Origin: Patiriisocius_A hiemis
GTDB taxonomy: Bacteria; Bacteroidota; Bacteroidia; Flavobacteriales; Flavobacteriaceae
Direction: 5' to 3'
DNA length: 64,000 bases
Assembly (NCBI RefSeq): GCF_031846325.1
Contig: NZ_JAVRHZ010000001.1
Span: 496,001-560,000 of the forward strand
Of the stretch, positions 22,206-31,596 are shown piece by piece; position 1 is the first letter of the stretch; every line of letters begins with the position of its first letter. The position numbers and the translations under genes are program-made. Below the pieces are notes generated by a model that searched no databases, had not been told where the DNA came from, and was given only the letters and a program-made list of their open reading frames with translations.

Positions 22206-25200
22206 ATGAAAAAAACAATCCTCTTCTCTATTCTATTTCTTTGTACTACAGCGCTTCTAGCTCAAGAAATTGAAAATTATTTTACTCAATTAAAGTATAG
22301 AAATATTGGTCCTTATCGTGGGGGACGTTCGGTTTCAGCCGCAGGTGTTGTAGATAACCCACTCACCTATTATATGGGCACTACGGGTGGTGGTCTTTGG
22401 AAAACCGAAGATGCCGGAGTTCGCTGGGAAAATATAAGTGATGGTTTCTTTAAAACAGGATCTGTAGGTGCTGTTGCTGTTTCAGAAAGTAACCCAAATG
22501 TTGTGTATTGCGGGATGGGAGAACATGCTATTCGTGGGGTTATGACCTCTTATGGAGATGGTGTGTATAAATCTACAGATGCTGGAAAAACCTGGAAACA
22601 TATTGGTTTAAAAGCTACAGAGCAGATTTCGCGTATTGTGATTCATCCTACCAATCCAGATATTGTATATGTGGCCGCACAAGGTAAGTACCCCTCTCCT
22701 ACTATGGATCGTGGTGTGTATAAGTCTGTTGACGGCGGTGATACCTGGAAAAAAATATTGTACGATAATGAATTTGCAGGAGCTTCAGAACTTTCTATGG
22801 ATATAAATAACCCAAATGTTTTGTATGCAGCGCTTTGGCATCACCAACGCACCCCTTGGAAAATGATTAGTGGTGGCGATGGTAGTGGTTTGTATAAATC
22901 TAATGATGCTGGTGAAACTTGGGAAGAACTCTCTAATGGACTCCCTAAAGAAATGGGGAAAATGGCAATTGCAGTTTCAAGAAGTAATAGTAATAAAATA
23001 TATACCCTTATTGAAAGCGATACCTATACAGACCAAAGTGGATTGTATGTTTCTAACAATGCCGGTAAGTCTTTTACTCAAGTAAGTGGTGATAATAGGC
23101 TAACACAACGTGCTTGGTATTATACAGAGGTTTTTATAGACCCTAATGATGACGAAACTGTATATGTGCTTAGTGCCCCTGCCCTACGCTCTAAAGATGG
23201 AGGAAAATCATGGGAACGCATCACAGGGACACATGGAGACTACCACGATTTGTGGATTAACCCAAAAAACTCAAAAAACATGGTTATTGCTAACGACGGT
23301 GGCGCTGCGGTATCATTTAACTTTGGAGAAAGCTGGTCGGGTCAAGATCAAATGCCAACAGCACAGTTTTACAGAATTAACACAGATAATCAATTTCCAT
23401 ATAATATTTACGGAGGACAACAGGATAATACATCGGTTAAAATTGCGAGTATGTCATTAGGAAGCGGAGGTATTTCGGTTAGTGATTGGACTGCTGCTGC
23501 AGGTGGAGAAAGTGCTTTTTTGGCTTTTAATAAAGAAAACCCAAAGCAAGTAGTAGGCGGTAGTTACTTAGGTACTATTGAAGTATTAGACATGGATGCT
23601 AAGGCAAGTACCGGAATTATGGCAACACCACATCAATACTTAGGTAGAGAGGCCCGAAATATGGAATACCTATATAATTGGAATGCACCTATTATTTGGT
23701 CTCAACACGAGCCACAAACAATTTTTCATTGTGCACAGAAGGTGGTAAAATCAACCGATTTAGGAAAAACATGGACAGAGTTTTCTCCAGACCTAACTAG
23801 AGATATTGATGAAAAACAAGGCAATGGCGGTGGGCCTTATACCAATGAAGCCGTAGGAGCCGAAAATTATGGAACCATAAGTTATATAGTAGAATCCCCT
23901 CACAGTAAAGGAGTTTTCTACACAGGAAGTGATGACGGATTGGTTCATATTACGCAAGACAATGGAGCCACTTGGCAAAACATTACACCAAAAAATTTAG
24001 GTGAAACATTAGTAAATGCAATAGAAGTATCTCCTCATGACCCTGCAACGGTATATATTGCTACTACAAAGTATAAGCTAGGCGACTACTCCCCTGCATT
24101 ATATAAAAGCACCAATTATGGTAATAGCTGGACATCTATAAATAATGGTATCCCAATTGGAGCCCATACACGTGTTGTACGTGAAGACCAGAAAACAAAA
24201 GGAATCTTATATGCTGGTACAGAGCTAGGTGTTTATATTTCACTTAACGATGGTGCAAATTGGCAATCGCTACAATTAAACTTACCAGTAACCCCTATAA
24301 CAGATTTAAAAGTGCATAATAATGATCTTGTTGTTGCAACTTCTGGACGTTCGTTTTGGATTTTGGATGACATTCATGTGTTTTCAGAATATGTGCAAAA
24401 CAAGAATACATTTTCAATATACCAACCAGCCAATACGGTTTATGGAAATTGGTATAGTGCCATGAGTGGTGATATTTCAAAATTTGACGGAACACAGGAG
24501 TTTACTGGGGTAAATCCAGCAAACGGAATTGTTTTATACTACAATTTACCAGTTGTTGAAGAAGATACGCCAATCACCCTTACAATAAAAGATAGTAACG
24601 GGAATGTGATTAACACCCTAACTTCAGAAAAAGATAAAAACTATATTCCACATAATGGTGGTGGTGCCCCTCCTACTCCTACTCTTTCAAAAAATGTGGG
24701 ACTTAATCGTTTTGTATGGGATATGCGCTACCCAATTATACCTGGAGTGCCTAAGGTGTATATTGAAGCAAACTTTAGGGGACATAAAGTTATTCCCGGA
24801 ACCTATACGTTTGAGTTAGATGCCTTCGGAAAAAATAAAACAACAACAGCTACTATTAAAGATAACCCTTTACATCCAACTACAGCTATGCAATATCAAG
24901 AGTTTGATGCTTTTATGAAAGATGCTGAAGCAAAAGCAACCGTAATGCATAGTATGGTAAATAGCTTAAAGAAAAGTCAAGATGAATTAGATAATGTAAT
25001 TGCTACTTTAAAGACAAGAAATAACTCTGAAGCGCTAGTTACAAAAGGGAAAGAACTTGTAAAGGCTTTAGACACTTGGGATGGTAAAATGGTACAACGT
25101 CGCTCACAAGCCTATGATGATGTTGAAAATTTTGTAAATATGTTTACAGCAGAATATCTATTTATGATTAATGCAACCGATAGTAGTTTACCTAGAGTAA

Positions 25201-25343
25201 ATGAGTCTTCTAAAAAACGTAAAACTGAATTAGATGCACAATGGGTAGGATTAAAACGAGAAGGCGAGCAACTTAAAAATAGAATAAAAGAATACAATAA
25301 AGACTTATGGAATGCTGGGATTGGAGCAATTTCAGTTGAGTAA
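22206..25343 (+). CDS. Large exported Asp-box (BNR/VPS10-like) beta-propeller protein
   Basis: This 1045-residue protein has a signal peptide ending LLAQ and about ten Asp-box motifs of the SxDxGxTW form (for example STDAGKTW, SVDGGDTW, SKDGGKSW, STDLGKTW, TQDNGATW), indicating one or two beta-propellers as in sortilin/BNR proteins. The last 300 residues form a separate domain with an FVWDMRYP motif and a helical C terminus. Such proteins are common in Bacteroidota, often labelled glycosyl hydrolase, but no sialidase catalytic signature is evident, so I regard it as a secreted propeller of unknown ligand. Confidence 0.85.
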   Translation: MKKTILFSILFLCTTALLAQEIENYFTQLKYRNIGPYRGGRSVSAAGVVDNPLTYYMGTTGGGLWKTEDAGVRWENISDGFFKTGSVGAVAVSESNPNVVYCGMGEHAIRGVMTSYGDGVYKSTDAGKTWKHIGLKATEQISRIVIHPTNPDIVYVAAQGKYPSPTMDRGVYKSVDGGDTWKKILYDNEFAGASELSMDINNPNVLYAALWHHQRTPWKMISGGDGSGLYKSNDAGETWEELSNGLPKEMGKMAIAVSRSNSNKIYTLIESDTYTDQSGLYVSNNAGKSFTQVSGDNRLTQRAWYYTEVFIDPNDDETVYVLSAPALRSKDGGKSWERITGTHGDYHDLWINPKNSKNMVIANDGGAAVSFNFGESWSGQDQMPTAQFYRINTDNQFPYNIYGGQQDNTSVKIASMSLGSGGISVSDWTAAAGGESAFLAFNKENPKQVVGGSYLGTIEVLDMDAKASTGIMATPHQYLGREARNMEYLYNWNAPIIWSQHEPQTIFHCAQKVVKSTDLGKTWTEFSPDLTRDIDEKQGNGGGPYTNEAVGAENYGTISYIVESPHSKGVFYTGSDDGLVHITQDNGATWQNITPKNLGETLVNAIEVSPHDPATVYIATTKYKLGDYSPALYKSTNYGNSWTSINNGIPIGAHTRVVREDQKTKGILYAGTELGVYISLNDGANWQSLQLNLPVTPITDLKVHNNDLVVATSGRSFWILDDIHVFSEYVQNKNTFSIYQPANTVYGNWYSAMSGDISKFDGTQEFTGVNPANGIVLYYNLPVVEEDTPITLTIKDSNGNVINTLTSEKDKNYIPHNGGGAPPTPTLSKNVGLNRFVWDMRYPIIPGVPKVYIEANFRGHKVIPGTYTFELDAFGKNKTTTATIKDNPLHPTTAMQYQEFDAFMKDAEAKATVMHSMVNSLKKSQDELDNVIATLKTRNNSEALVTKGKELVKALDTWDGKMVQRRSQAYDDVENFVNMFTAEYLFMINATDSSLPRVNESSKKRKTELDAQWVGLKREGEQLKNRIKEYNKDLWNAGIGAISVE

Positions 25344-25369
25344 GTAAGATTATTGCCTTTTAGATAACG

Positions 25370-25440
25370 TTGATTTTAGTGTCAGTTCGAGTGTTTTTCT
25401 AACTACAGAAGAACTACTCTCCGTTTTGAAAAAATAACGT
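25370..25440. repeat. Degenerate flavobacterial intergenic repeat
   Basis: The gap between the convergent propeller and EamA genes contains GTGTCAGTTCGAGTG (25379-25393), which resembles the TGTCAGTTCGAGTG arm of a dispersed repeat known to me from Flavobacteriaceae. The second arm is eroded. The region is also flanked by two AACGTT hexamers. Confidence 0.35.
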
Positions 25441-26345
25441 TAAGGAGCTTTTTTAATTAGTTTTCGCTTAGCTGAATTAATAAAATACACCCCCGTTAAC
25501 AAAACTCCAGCGGCAATAATTGTTTGAGTGCTTAGAGGTTCGTCCAAAAAGTACCATCCAAGAAATACAGCAACCATAGGATTAATATAGGCTGCGGTTG
25601 CAACTTTTTCGGTAGAGACTTTTTTTAATAAATAGTTATAAGAAGTAAAAGCCGCAATGCTGCCAAAAATAATTAGTGCTATAATCGAAAGAGTAGCCGT
25701 TAAACTCCACGCTGAGGGAGCAACCCAGTCTTCACCAAAACTAAAACTAGATATTGCAAGCATGATTCCTCCAAAAAACATTTGGTACCCTGTTGCGATA
25801 AAATAGTTTTTAGGAAGTGTAGCTTTTGCTACAAATAAACTACCAATGCTCCAACTTAGTACACAGGTAAATATCATGACAGCAGCAAATACACTTTCGT
25901 TTTCAACCACAATACGCTTTTGACTTACTAATAAATAAATCCCAAGAATACCAAGTAAAACTCCAATAACAGATTTTGTTTTTATTTTAATTCCGTAGAG
26001 TAACCGCATTAAAATTAAAATCACAATGGGCTGTGTAGAAGCTTCAAGCGAAGCAAAACCACTATCCACATATTGTAGTGCCCATACAATTGTGCCATTT
26101 CCGTATGCTAAAAATAAGAAGGCCGCAATTAACGAATTTATAAATTGCTTTCTAGGTATTAAAATAGGTATTTTAAGTACTAAAGCTATGATAAATATTA
26201 GTCCTCCCGCAATTATAAAACGTAAGGAAGAAATCATAAGAGGTGGCAACTCTGTTACTACAATCTTGTTAAGCAAATAAGTAGATCCCCAAAAAACATA
26301 AATGGAAAAGAAAGCGAGAATGAGAAGTATTTTGTTCTTATCCAT
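25440..26345 (-). CDS. EamA/DMT-superfamily transporter
   Basis: This 301-residue, very hydrophobic protein shows about ten transmembrane helices in two EamA repeats: the first starts LILAFFSIYVFWGSTYLLNK and contains SSLRFIIAG, the second starts AAVMIFTCVLSWSIGSLFVAK and ends with NPMVAVFLGWYFLDEPLS, the conserved EamA glutamate segment. It is probably an inner-membrane exporter of a metabolite or amino acid. Substrate cannot be predicted. It lies upstream of nothing on its strand except the gap at 25343-25440. Confidence 0.92.
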   Translation of the reverse strand: MDKNKILLILAFFSIYVFWGSTYLLNKIVVTELPPLMISSLRFIIAGGLIFIIALVLKIPILIPRKQFINSLIAAFLFLAYGNGTIVWALQYVDSGFASLEASTQPIVILILMRLLYGIKIKTKSVIGVLLGILGIYLLVSQKRIVVENESVFAAVMIFTCVLSWSIGSLFVAKATLPKNYFIATGYQMFFGGIMLAISSFSFGEDWVAPSAWSLTATLSIIALIIFGSIAAFTSYNYLLKKVSTEKVATAAYINPMVAVFLGWYFLDEPLSTQTIIAAGVLLTGVYFINSAKRKLIKKAP

Positions 26346-26354
26346 TCCCTAAAA

Positions 26355-26519
26355 TTAGTCAAGATTTTCTATTTCCTGCATAATGCTTTCAGCTGCTGCT
26401 GCTTTTTCATCACTAAGCTTTCGGTTTGATGTAGATAGCTTATGTGACTCTTCTAAAAGTTTTTGATACTGAGCGTATAACTTTTCTTTTTTTGTTTTCT
26501 TCTTAAATAATCCGAACAT
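26355..26519 (-). CDS. Lacal_2735-family small protein
   Basis: This 54-residue open frame reads MFGLFKKKTKKEKLYAQYQK and continues with a charged helix containing LSTSNRKLSDEKAAAAE. It closely matches the Lacal_2735 family of small flavobacterial proteins as I remember them, so it is a real gene although short. It is probably a soluble helical hairpin or coiled coil. Function is unknown. A TATCTTTA element lies just upstream on the minus strand. It sits between the GT9 gene and the EamA gene, 9 bp from the latter's start. Confidence 0.8.
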   Translation of the reverse strand: MFGLFKKKTKKEKLYAQYQKLLEESHKLSTSNRKLSDEKAAAAESIMQEIENLD

Positions 26520-26548
26520 TCTTTTTTATTTTAAAGATACCACGGTTT

Positions 26549-27586
26549 TTAGAGTTTTTCTTTTAAAATATCAATTACTTGCTTACTATTTTTTTCTGAA
26601 GTGTTAATTGCACAATTAGCACCACCATAAGGCTCATACTTTGAAATAATTGGACTATTAAACAATCCAATTGTGGTGGCATTTGTTGCAGCTGCTAGGT
26701 GCATTACGCCTCCATCAACACTAATAAAAGCAGAAGTATTTTCTATTATTGCTGCCATTTCTCTTAGGTCTTTACTGTAAAACCAAAGTGCTTTAAAGTC
26801 AATTTGTGAAACGTTTTCAATAGGTAACATTTCAATAATGGTATATCCTGGAAAAGCTTGTAAGAGTTCGCTGTAGAACGTTTCCCACCATTGCTTAGGA
26901 TATAATTTGGTGCCAGTAGCAAAAGTATATATACAAATTACTGGCGCATCTGTTTTTGAAATTTCTTTGAGTTTTTGCTTTCCTATTAAAATTTCATCTG
27001 AAGTAAGCTTTAGATCAAGTTTAGGAACATTAGAAAAGTTACTATCTATACCAGCTCTTTCACAAAAAAGGCGGAGCCTATATACTGGCATTTTTGCAAT
27101 GTGCTTAAAGTCTTTAATCTTTTCAAGCGCTGTTTTGTCCTCATCATTTAAAAGCTTATAATCTGCTTTTGCCATCTGGGTATAAAGCTTCCCTGATGAA
27201 GAACCTCTCACAACATTCATAGAGATATCATACTTCTTATTTTTAATCTTTAAAATTTGAGAAATATAATGCAACGGTTTTTTGAGACCTTTTTTAGGGA
27301 GTAAAATAATTTGATTGATATTTTTATACTCCTTAAATAATATAGGGGCAGCTCCCCCTTGTGCAATAATATCGATACGTGCATTAGGAAAAATTGTAGA
27401 AACCTCTTGTAGCAATGGAGTGATTAAAACCAAGTTTCCTAGCCTATGATTTGTTCTAACTAACAAAATACTTTTAACTCTTATTGCATCTATTGGTTTT
27501 GTTACCTTCTTTGAGGGTTTTCCAATAAATATATTTGTAAGAACTCGTACAGTATTTCTTTTAAATTGATTCCCCTTTTTTAACAC
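26549..27586 (-). CDS. Glycosyltransferase family 9 (heptosyltransferase-like)
   Basis: This 345-residue GT-B protein has the GT9 N-terminal segment ILLVRTNHRLGNLVLITPLLQEV and the C-terminal donor-binding segment FISVDGGVMHLAAATNATTIGLFN. Family members add heptose or related sugars to lipopolysaccharide core. No other LPS sugar gene is adjacent, so the sugar and acceptor remain open. It is a single gene whose 5' side faces a 200-bp gap and a small peptide gene on the other strand. Confidence 0.88.
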   Translation of the reverse strand: MLKKGNQFKRNTVRVLTNIFIGKPSKKVTKPIDAIRVKSILLVRTNHRLGNLVLITPLLQEVSTIFPNARIDIIAQGGAAPILFKEYKNINQIILLPKKGLKKPLHYISQILKIKNKKYDISMNVVRGSSSGKLYTQMAKADYKLLNDEDKTALEKIKDFKHIAKMPVYRLRLFCERAGIDSNFSNVPKLDLKLTSDEILIGKQKLKEISKTDAPVICIYTFATGTKLYPKQWWETFYSELLQAFPGYTIIEMLPIENVSQIDFKALWFYSKDLREMAAIIENTSAFISVDGGVMHLAAATNATTIGLFNSPIISKYEPYGGANCAINTSEKNSKQVIDILKEKL

Positions 27587-27787
27587 GTGATAAGTTTATA
27601 ACAAACATACATTTTAAAACTGAAAAAAAACTTCATTCTTATTTTCAACTTCTTAAGAAATAAATTTCAACAAAATAACATGTTGTTTTACAGTTAGTTG
27701 TAATTGATTGTAGTTCCATTGTATTTTTTTGGCATGCTAGTTGAAAATATACAAAACAAACAAGTACTAATTTTTAAATATGTCATT

Positions 27788-27886
27788 ATGAAAAATCTAA
27801 AAGACACCTGGACAGAAAAGTTAAAGAAATGGAATGAAAAATTAGAAGAATTTGCAAAAGCAAGTAGTTATGCAATCCACAGATAG
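27788..27886 (+). CDS. Candidate 32-residue amphipathic peptide gene
   Basis: An ATG at 27788 opens a 32-codon frame, MKNLKDTWTEKLKKWNEKLE and on to a TAG at 27884, coding for a Lys/Glu/Trp-rich amphipathic helix. An in-frame upstream ATG at 27704 would give 60 residues but adds an unconvincing hydrophobic start. The frame is followed within 27 bp by a strong intrinsic terminator, and lies in a 427-bp gap between other genes, so it looks like a self-contained transcription unit. It could encode a small protein or mark a small RNA. I do not recognise a family. Confidence 0.4.
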   Translation: MKNLKDTWTEKLKKWNEKLEEFAKASSYAIHR

Positions 27887-27912
27887 TATTTTTACATTCC
27901 AACCGACTTTTT

Positions 27913-27947
27913 AAAACCTTTTATGTAAGTGCGTAAAAGGTTTTTTT
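27913..27947 (+). terminator. Intrinsic terminator after the small peptide gene
   Basis: AAAACCTTTTA (27913-27923) pairs with TAAAAGGTTTT (27934-27944) around a 10-nt loop and runs into a T-tract. Confidence 0.8.
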
Positions 27948-28012
27948 ATTATTAATACTTGTTGTAGACTACTCAATTAATTACTTTTGAAATACTAACT
28001 AAATTATTTGCT

Positions 28013-28627
28013 TTGAAAAAAACACTTTTTACACTTCTTGCCTTACTTTTCACTTTAACTACGCTAGCTCAAAAAGAAAAAATTAAAATTACAGATGAAA
28101 AACAAAATAATAGACTTTTGTTGTTTGCATCTAATACTAGTGAAGAAGATCTTGACGTAACGCTTACGGTTTCAGGGACTGGGTTTAGACAAAGTACTCG
28201 TAAACCAAGAGCATATAGAGTTCCCGCAGCCTCAAAAGTACCTATGTTAAGCCTTGTAATAGAGCGAGGAAAAAAACCAGTTTACTCGTATGAGCTTGAT
28301 GTAACGTCAGAATTATCAAGAAGAGCAATTAGAAAACCAGCAACTCCTATTAAAATAGACCCTGATAAGCCTATTTTAATTTATATTACTGAAAACTGTA
28401 CTACCTGTGATAGTATTGTTTCTCGTTTAGACAGCAGTTATTATAACTATAGAAAATTAGTACTAGCTGAAAAACCAGAAGTAAAGAAAACTATTGTTGG
28501 TGCTTTTAAAAACACAGTAACTCCTTACGAAGAAATTTCGAATCCAATAATAAGCCTTGGAGGTAAATTATATTCTGAAATTGATAGCTACGAAGCATTG
28601 CTTGTAGCTCTAAAAGAAGAAGAATAA
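28013..28627 (+). CDS. Exported glutaredoxin/thioredoxin-fold protein
   Basis: This 204-residue protein begins at TTG 28013 and has a signal peptide ending TLAQ. The middle (about residues 25-100) is a beta-rich domain. The C-terminal part has IYITENCTTCDSIV, a CxxC redox motif near residues 125-128 at the start of a helix, as in glutaredoxin-like proteins, then SNPIISLGGKLY, resembling the cis-Pro strand. It is probably a periplasmic thiol-disulfide protein. The family name is uncertain. It is convergent with the helicase gene. Confidence 0.65.
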   Translation: MKKTLFTLLALLFTLTTLAQKEKIKITDEKQNNRLLLFASNTSEEDLDVTLTVSGTGFRQSTRKPRAYRVPAASKVPMLSLVIERGKKPVYSYELDVTSELSRRAIRKPATPIKIDPDKPILIYITENCTTCDSIVSRLDSSYYNYRKLVLAEKPEVKKTIVGAFKNTVTPYEEISNPIISLGGKLYSEIDSYEALLVALKEEE

Positions 28628-28628
28628 T

Positions 28629-30188
28629 CTAATCTTCTGGTGGATATCCATGGATATCTTCAAAAATACTATCAAAGTTTTCACGTAGGTAACTCCTTAG
28701 TTTTAATCTGTAATCGTTTTTAAGCCAACTAACAAAGTTGTGTGTGCTTTTAGAGATACACTTAGTATATTTTTCAATTCTATGGTCAATATCGTCTCCT
28801 AAGTCCTTTGCTAGCGTTAAAGCATCAAAAACATCTTCGCTATTTTCAATACAAATCTTAGCATGTTGTTCTATAGATCGTTCTAATATAACCTTAGTAG
28901 ATTCGCCGTTTTTAACTGAATCTACGTACGCTTTATTAATATTAAAATATACTTCCTCAGAGTTAGAGAATTTTTTACGTAACTCATCCGGCATCTCGTA
29001 CCTAAAGTTACTCTCTATTTCTTCATCATCAATTAAATGATCCATGTAGAAAGAAGGTGACTTAAATATACGTTGCCAATCTAAATCTTCTCCCCAAGGT
29101 CCAAATCTGTGAAAATTATTCCCTAAGTCAATTACAGTAAATGTATTTTTATTAGGTAATACACGAGAACCACGCCCTATCATTTGGTAGTATAATGTAA
29201 GTGAACGGGTCGCTCTATTTAAAATAATACTTTCTACAGTAGGTTCATCAAAACCAGTTGTTAGTATACTTACCGAGGTTAGTATTGCGTCTGGTGTTTC
29301 TTTAAACCACTTTAATATTGCTTTACGTTGATTTTTGCTAGCGGTATTATCTAGATGCATTACAGGATAACCTTCTCTCCTAAAGGTATCATATACATGC
29401 AAAGAAGTACTTATACCGTTATTAAAGATTAAAGTCTTTTTACCTTTACTACGTTCTTCATAAGCTTGTAATAGCCTACTTAACATATCTGCTCCACTAT
29501 ACAAATCGTCTGATGATTGTACAGTATAATCACCATTAGAGCCTACAACAAGTGTAGTTAAGCCTACATTATATGAATGTGTTTCGGCTTTAGATAAAAA
29601 ACCATTATCTATCAAATCAGGGATGCTCTCCCCTACTATTAATTCATCATAATTATCTTTCATTGGAAGTTCTACATTAGAACTCAAAGGCGTAGCAGTT
29701 ACACCAAGAATAAAAGATTCAGAAAAGAATTTAAAGAGTTTTGTAAATGAATTATAGTGAGCCTCATCAATTATTACTAGGCCTACATCAGAAATATCAA
29801 GCTTGTCTTCCTTAAGTCTATTGTTAAGTGTTTCCACCATTGCAACAAAACACGCATATTCCTTTTGATCATCCAGATTGGCTTTACTACTTACTATTTT
29901 ATTACGAACACCAAACTCTGTAAGCATTGAAGCTGTTTGTTTACAAAGTTCTATTCTGTGGGTCATTACAAGCACTTGCTTGTTATGATGCTTTAAGTAC
30001 TGACGAACAATTTCAGAAAATATAACTGTCTTCCCACCTCCTGTTGGTAGTTGGTATAGTAGATGATAATCATCTGGCTTTTCTTCAAAACTTTTAAAGA
30101 TTTTATCAATAGCGCCTTTTTGATAGCTATATAAATCTTTATCGGTTTTTCTCTCTAACAATGCTAATTCTGCCGCAGAAGTACTCAT
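28629..30188 (-). CDS. Superfamily 2 DEAD/DEAH-box helicase (Res-like)
   Basis: This 519-residue protein has SF2 motifs in order: Walker A PTGGGKT at 48-54, VMTHRIELC (Ia), DEAH at 141-144, GVTATP (III), LTTGFDEP (V) and QMIGRGSR (VI). The C-terminal 150 residues are helical with no recognised nuclease domain. It is of the RecQ/type III restriction Res-like or RadD-like group and probably works in DNA or RNA repair. There is no methylase or restriction subunit nearby, so a restriction system is not supported. Confidence 0.9.
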   Translation of the reverse strand: MSTSAAELALLERKTDKDLYSYQKGAIDKIFKSFEEKPDDYHLLYQLPTGGGKTVIFSEIVRQYLKHHNKQVLVMTHRIELCKQTASMLTEFGVRNKIVSSKANLDDQKEYACFVAMVETLNNRLKEDKLDISDVGLVIIDEAHYNSFTKLFKFFSESFILGVTATPLSSNVELPMKDNYDELIVGESIPDLIDNGFLSKAETHSYNVGLTTLVVGSNGDYTVQSSDDLYSGADMLSRLLQAYEERSKGKKTLIFNNGISTSLHVYDTFRREGYPVMHLDNTASKNQRKAILKWFKETPDAILTSVSILTTGFDEPTVESIILNRATRSLTLYYQMIGRGSRVLPNKNTFTVIDLGNNFHRFGPWGEDLDWQRIFKSPSFYMDHLIDDEEIESNFRYEMPDELRKKFSNSEEVYFNINKAYVDSVKNGESTKVILERSIEQHAKICIENSEDVFDALTLAKDLGDDIDHRIEKYTKCISKSTHNFVSWLKNDYRLKLRSYLRENFDSIFEDIHGYPPED

Positions 30189-30267
30189 AAAATGTGAAGT
30201 CGGGGTTTTTTAATTTTTGCAAAAATACCCACAAATTAAACTGTTAACCAAGTTTTTTTGAAAAAAG

Positions 30268-30912
30268 TTATACAATATTGAAAATTGCTATTGCATAAAG
30301 GTAGAAACGCACAAAGCGAAGTGTACCAAAAAGAAGGTAATTTCTAAAGCTATAATTAATAGTACCTGCTGCCATACTTGTCATAGAAAATGGAATAGGT
30401 AAAAGTGCTCCAACAACAATCATAAAGCCACCCCAGCGCTTTACATTCCTAAGGTGTTTCTTCATCTTTACTTCCATATAGTCATATACCGAAGGTATTT
30501 TTAAGAACCATTTTCCAATAAAATAAGAAACAATACCCCCTAAATAAGATAGTGTTGCAAGCAATGATAAAAAAACAATAGGATTTACTGTTTTATCTGC
30601 CCAAGCAATAAAAATTTCTGGTGGAATAAGTCCTAGAAGAGATTCAGAAATAAAGAAAACTAGCAAAATATGCAAAGGAGCATAGGTGTTTGTAATATGT
30701 GTAAATAATTCACTAAAATCTATTACATACCTGTCTAGTAGAAACAAAACAGCTACAAAACCTATAATTATTGGAAATGAAGCTTTTAAGCTTTTACCAA
30801 TAAAGGTGTAAAAGCCTGTTAAGCTGTAATATTTATGCATCCTTTTGATGCCACTTTCTTTATTTTTTTTATTTTCTCTCATGCTTCTTACTAACGGCAA
30901 AAATACTACCAT
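30268..30912 (-). CDS. VTT/DedA-like membrane protein
   Basis: This protein of up to 214 residues has about five hydrophobic segments and the VTT-like features GLIPPEIFIAW and YLGGIVSYFIGKW, followed by a basic loop and GGFMIVVGALLPIPFSMTSMAAG. Proteins of this fold are inner-membrane transporters or scramblases affecting lipid or ion balance. The first in-frame ATG is at 30912, but ATGs at 30882 (MRENKK) or 30840 (MHKYYS) are plausible starts and would remove an unconvincing N-terminal extension. It is divergent from the ExbD gene at 31036. Confidence 0.75.
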   Translation of the reverse strand: MVVFLPLVRSMRENKKNKESGIKRMHKYYSLTGFYTFIGKSLKASFPIIIGFVAVLFLLDRYVIDFSELFTHITNTYAPLHILLVFFISESLLGLIPPEIFIAWADKTVNPIVFLSLLATLSYLGGIVSYFIGKWFLKIPSVYDYMEVKMKKHLRNVKRWGGFMIVVGALLPIPFSMTSMAAGTINYSFRNYLLFGTLRFVRFYLYAIAIFNIV

Positions 30913-31035
30913 TATTAACTATTTAAAGTATTTTATTAAAACTTTATGAGATTTTAATCCCTATGGTACAGAAAGCTATGACGTTATGGCACTTTATTTG
31001 AAGTTTTCAAACTTTAACTTAAAATCCATTGACGT

Positions 31036-31596
31036 ATGAGACATTACAAAAACAGACCCGAAGTGCATGCAGGGAGCATGGCAGATATTGCTTTTTTGCT
31101 ACTTATTTTCTTTTTGATTACTACGAAAATACCTAATGAAAAAGGTGTTATGCGAGGATTACCACAAAAATGCCCTCCAAATGTTGAATGCAATATTGAT
31201 CTTAACGAGCGTAATGTTTTGCGTCTCCTTGTAAATGAAAAAGGAGAGTTATTCTTGAATGATGATACTATTGAAATGAATAATCTAAAAAACGAATTAA
31301 AAATGTTTATAGATAATAATGGAGATAAAACATGTACCTATTGTAATGGTGATTCAATTATTACTTCTTCAGATAATCCAAAAGTAGCAGCAATATCATT
31401 GAGTACACATCGCAAAGCGCCTTATGCAACATTTATTGAGGTTCAAGATGAAATCACTAAAGCATACTATGACTTAAGAATGGTGTATGCTGAAGCGGTT
31501 TTACAAAAGAAAACCACAGAACTTTCAGAAGAGGATATAGAAAAAATTAAAAAGGCATACCCTTTTGTGCTCTCTGAAGCAGAAATTATAGATTAA
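31036..31596 (+). CDS. ExbD/TolR-family biopolymer transport protein
   Basis: This 186-residue protein has a short cytoplasmic N terminus, a transmembrane helix MADIAFLLLIFFLITTKI with the essential Asp17 typical of ExbD/TolR, and a periplasmic domain. Two cysteine pairs stand out, KCPPNVEC just after the helix and CTYC in the middle. ExbD couples the proton motive force to outer-membrane work together with ExbB and TonB. No exbB or tonB is adjacent, so the partner must be elsewhere. It is a single gene that overlaps the end of the convergent DUF1456 gene by 4 bp. Confidence 0.87.
   Translation: MRHYKNRPEVHAGSMADIAFLLLIFFLITTKIPNEKGVMRGLPQKCPPNVECNIDLNERNVLRLLVNEKGELFLNDDTIEMNNLKNELKMFIDNNGDKTCTYCNGDSIITSSDNPKVAAISLSTHRKAPYATFIEVQDEITKAYYDLRMVYAEAVLQKKTTELSEEDIEKIKKAYPFVLSEAEIID

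Noticed and set aside
22206..25343. Sialidase or other glycosyl hydrolase activity
   Set aside because: Asp-boxes are structural; the catalytic Arg triad and Tyr/Glu pair of sialidases are not visible.
28629..30188. Type III restriction or other defence system
   Set aside because: Only a lone SF2 helicase is present, with no methylase, nuclease or other defence partner beside it.
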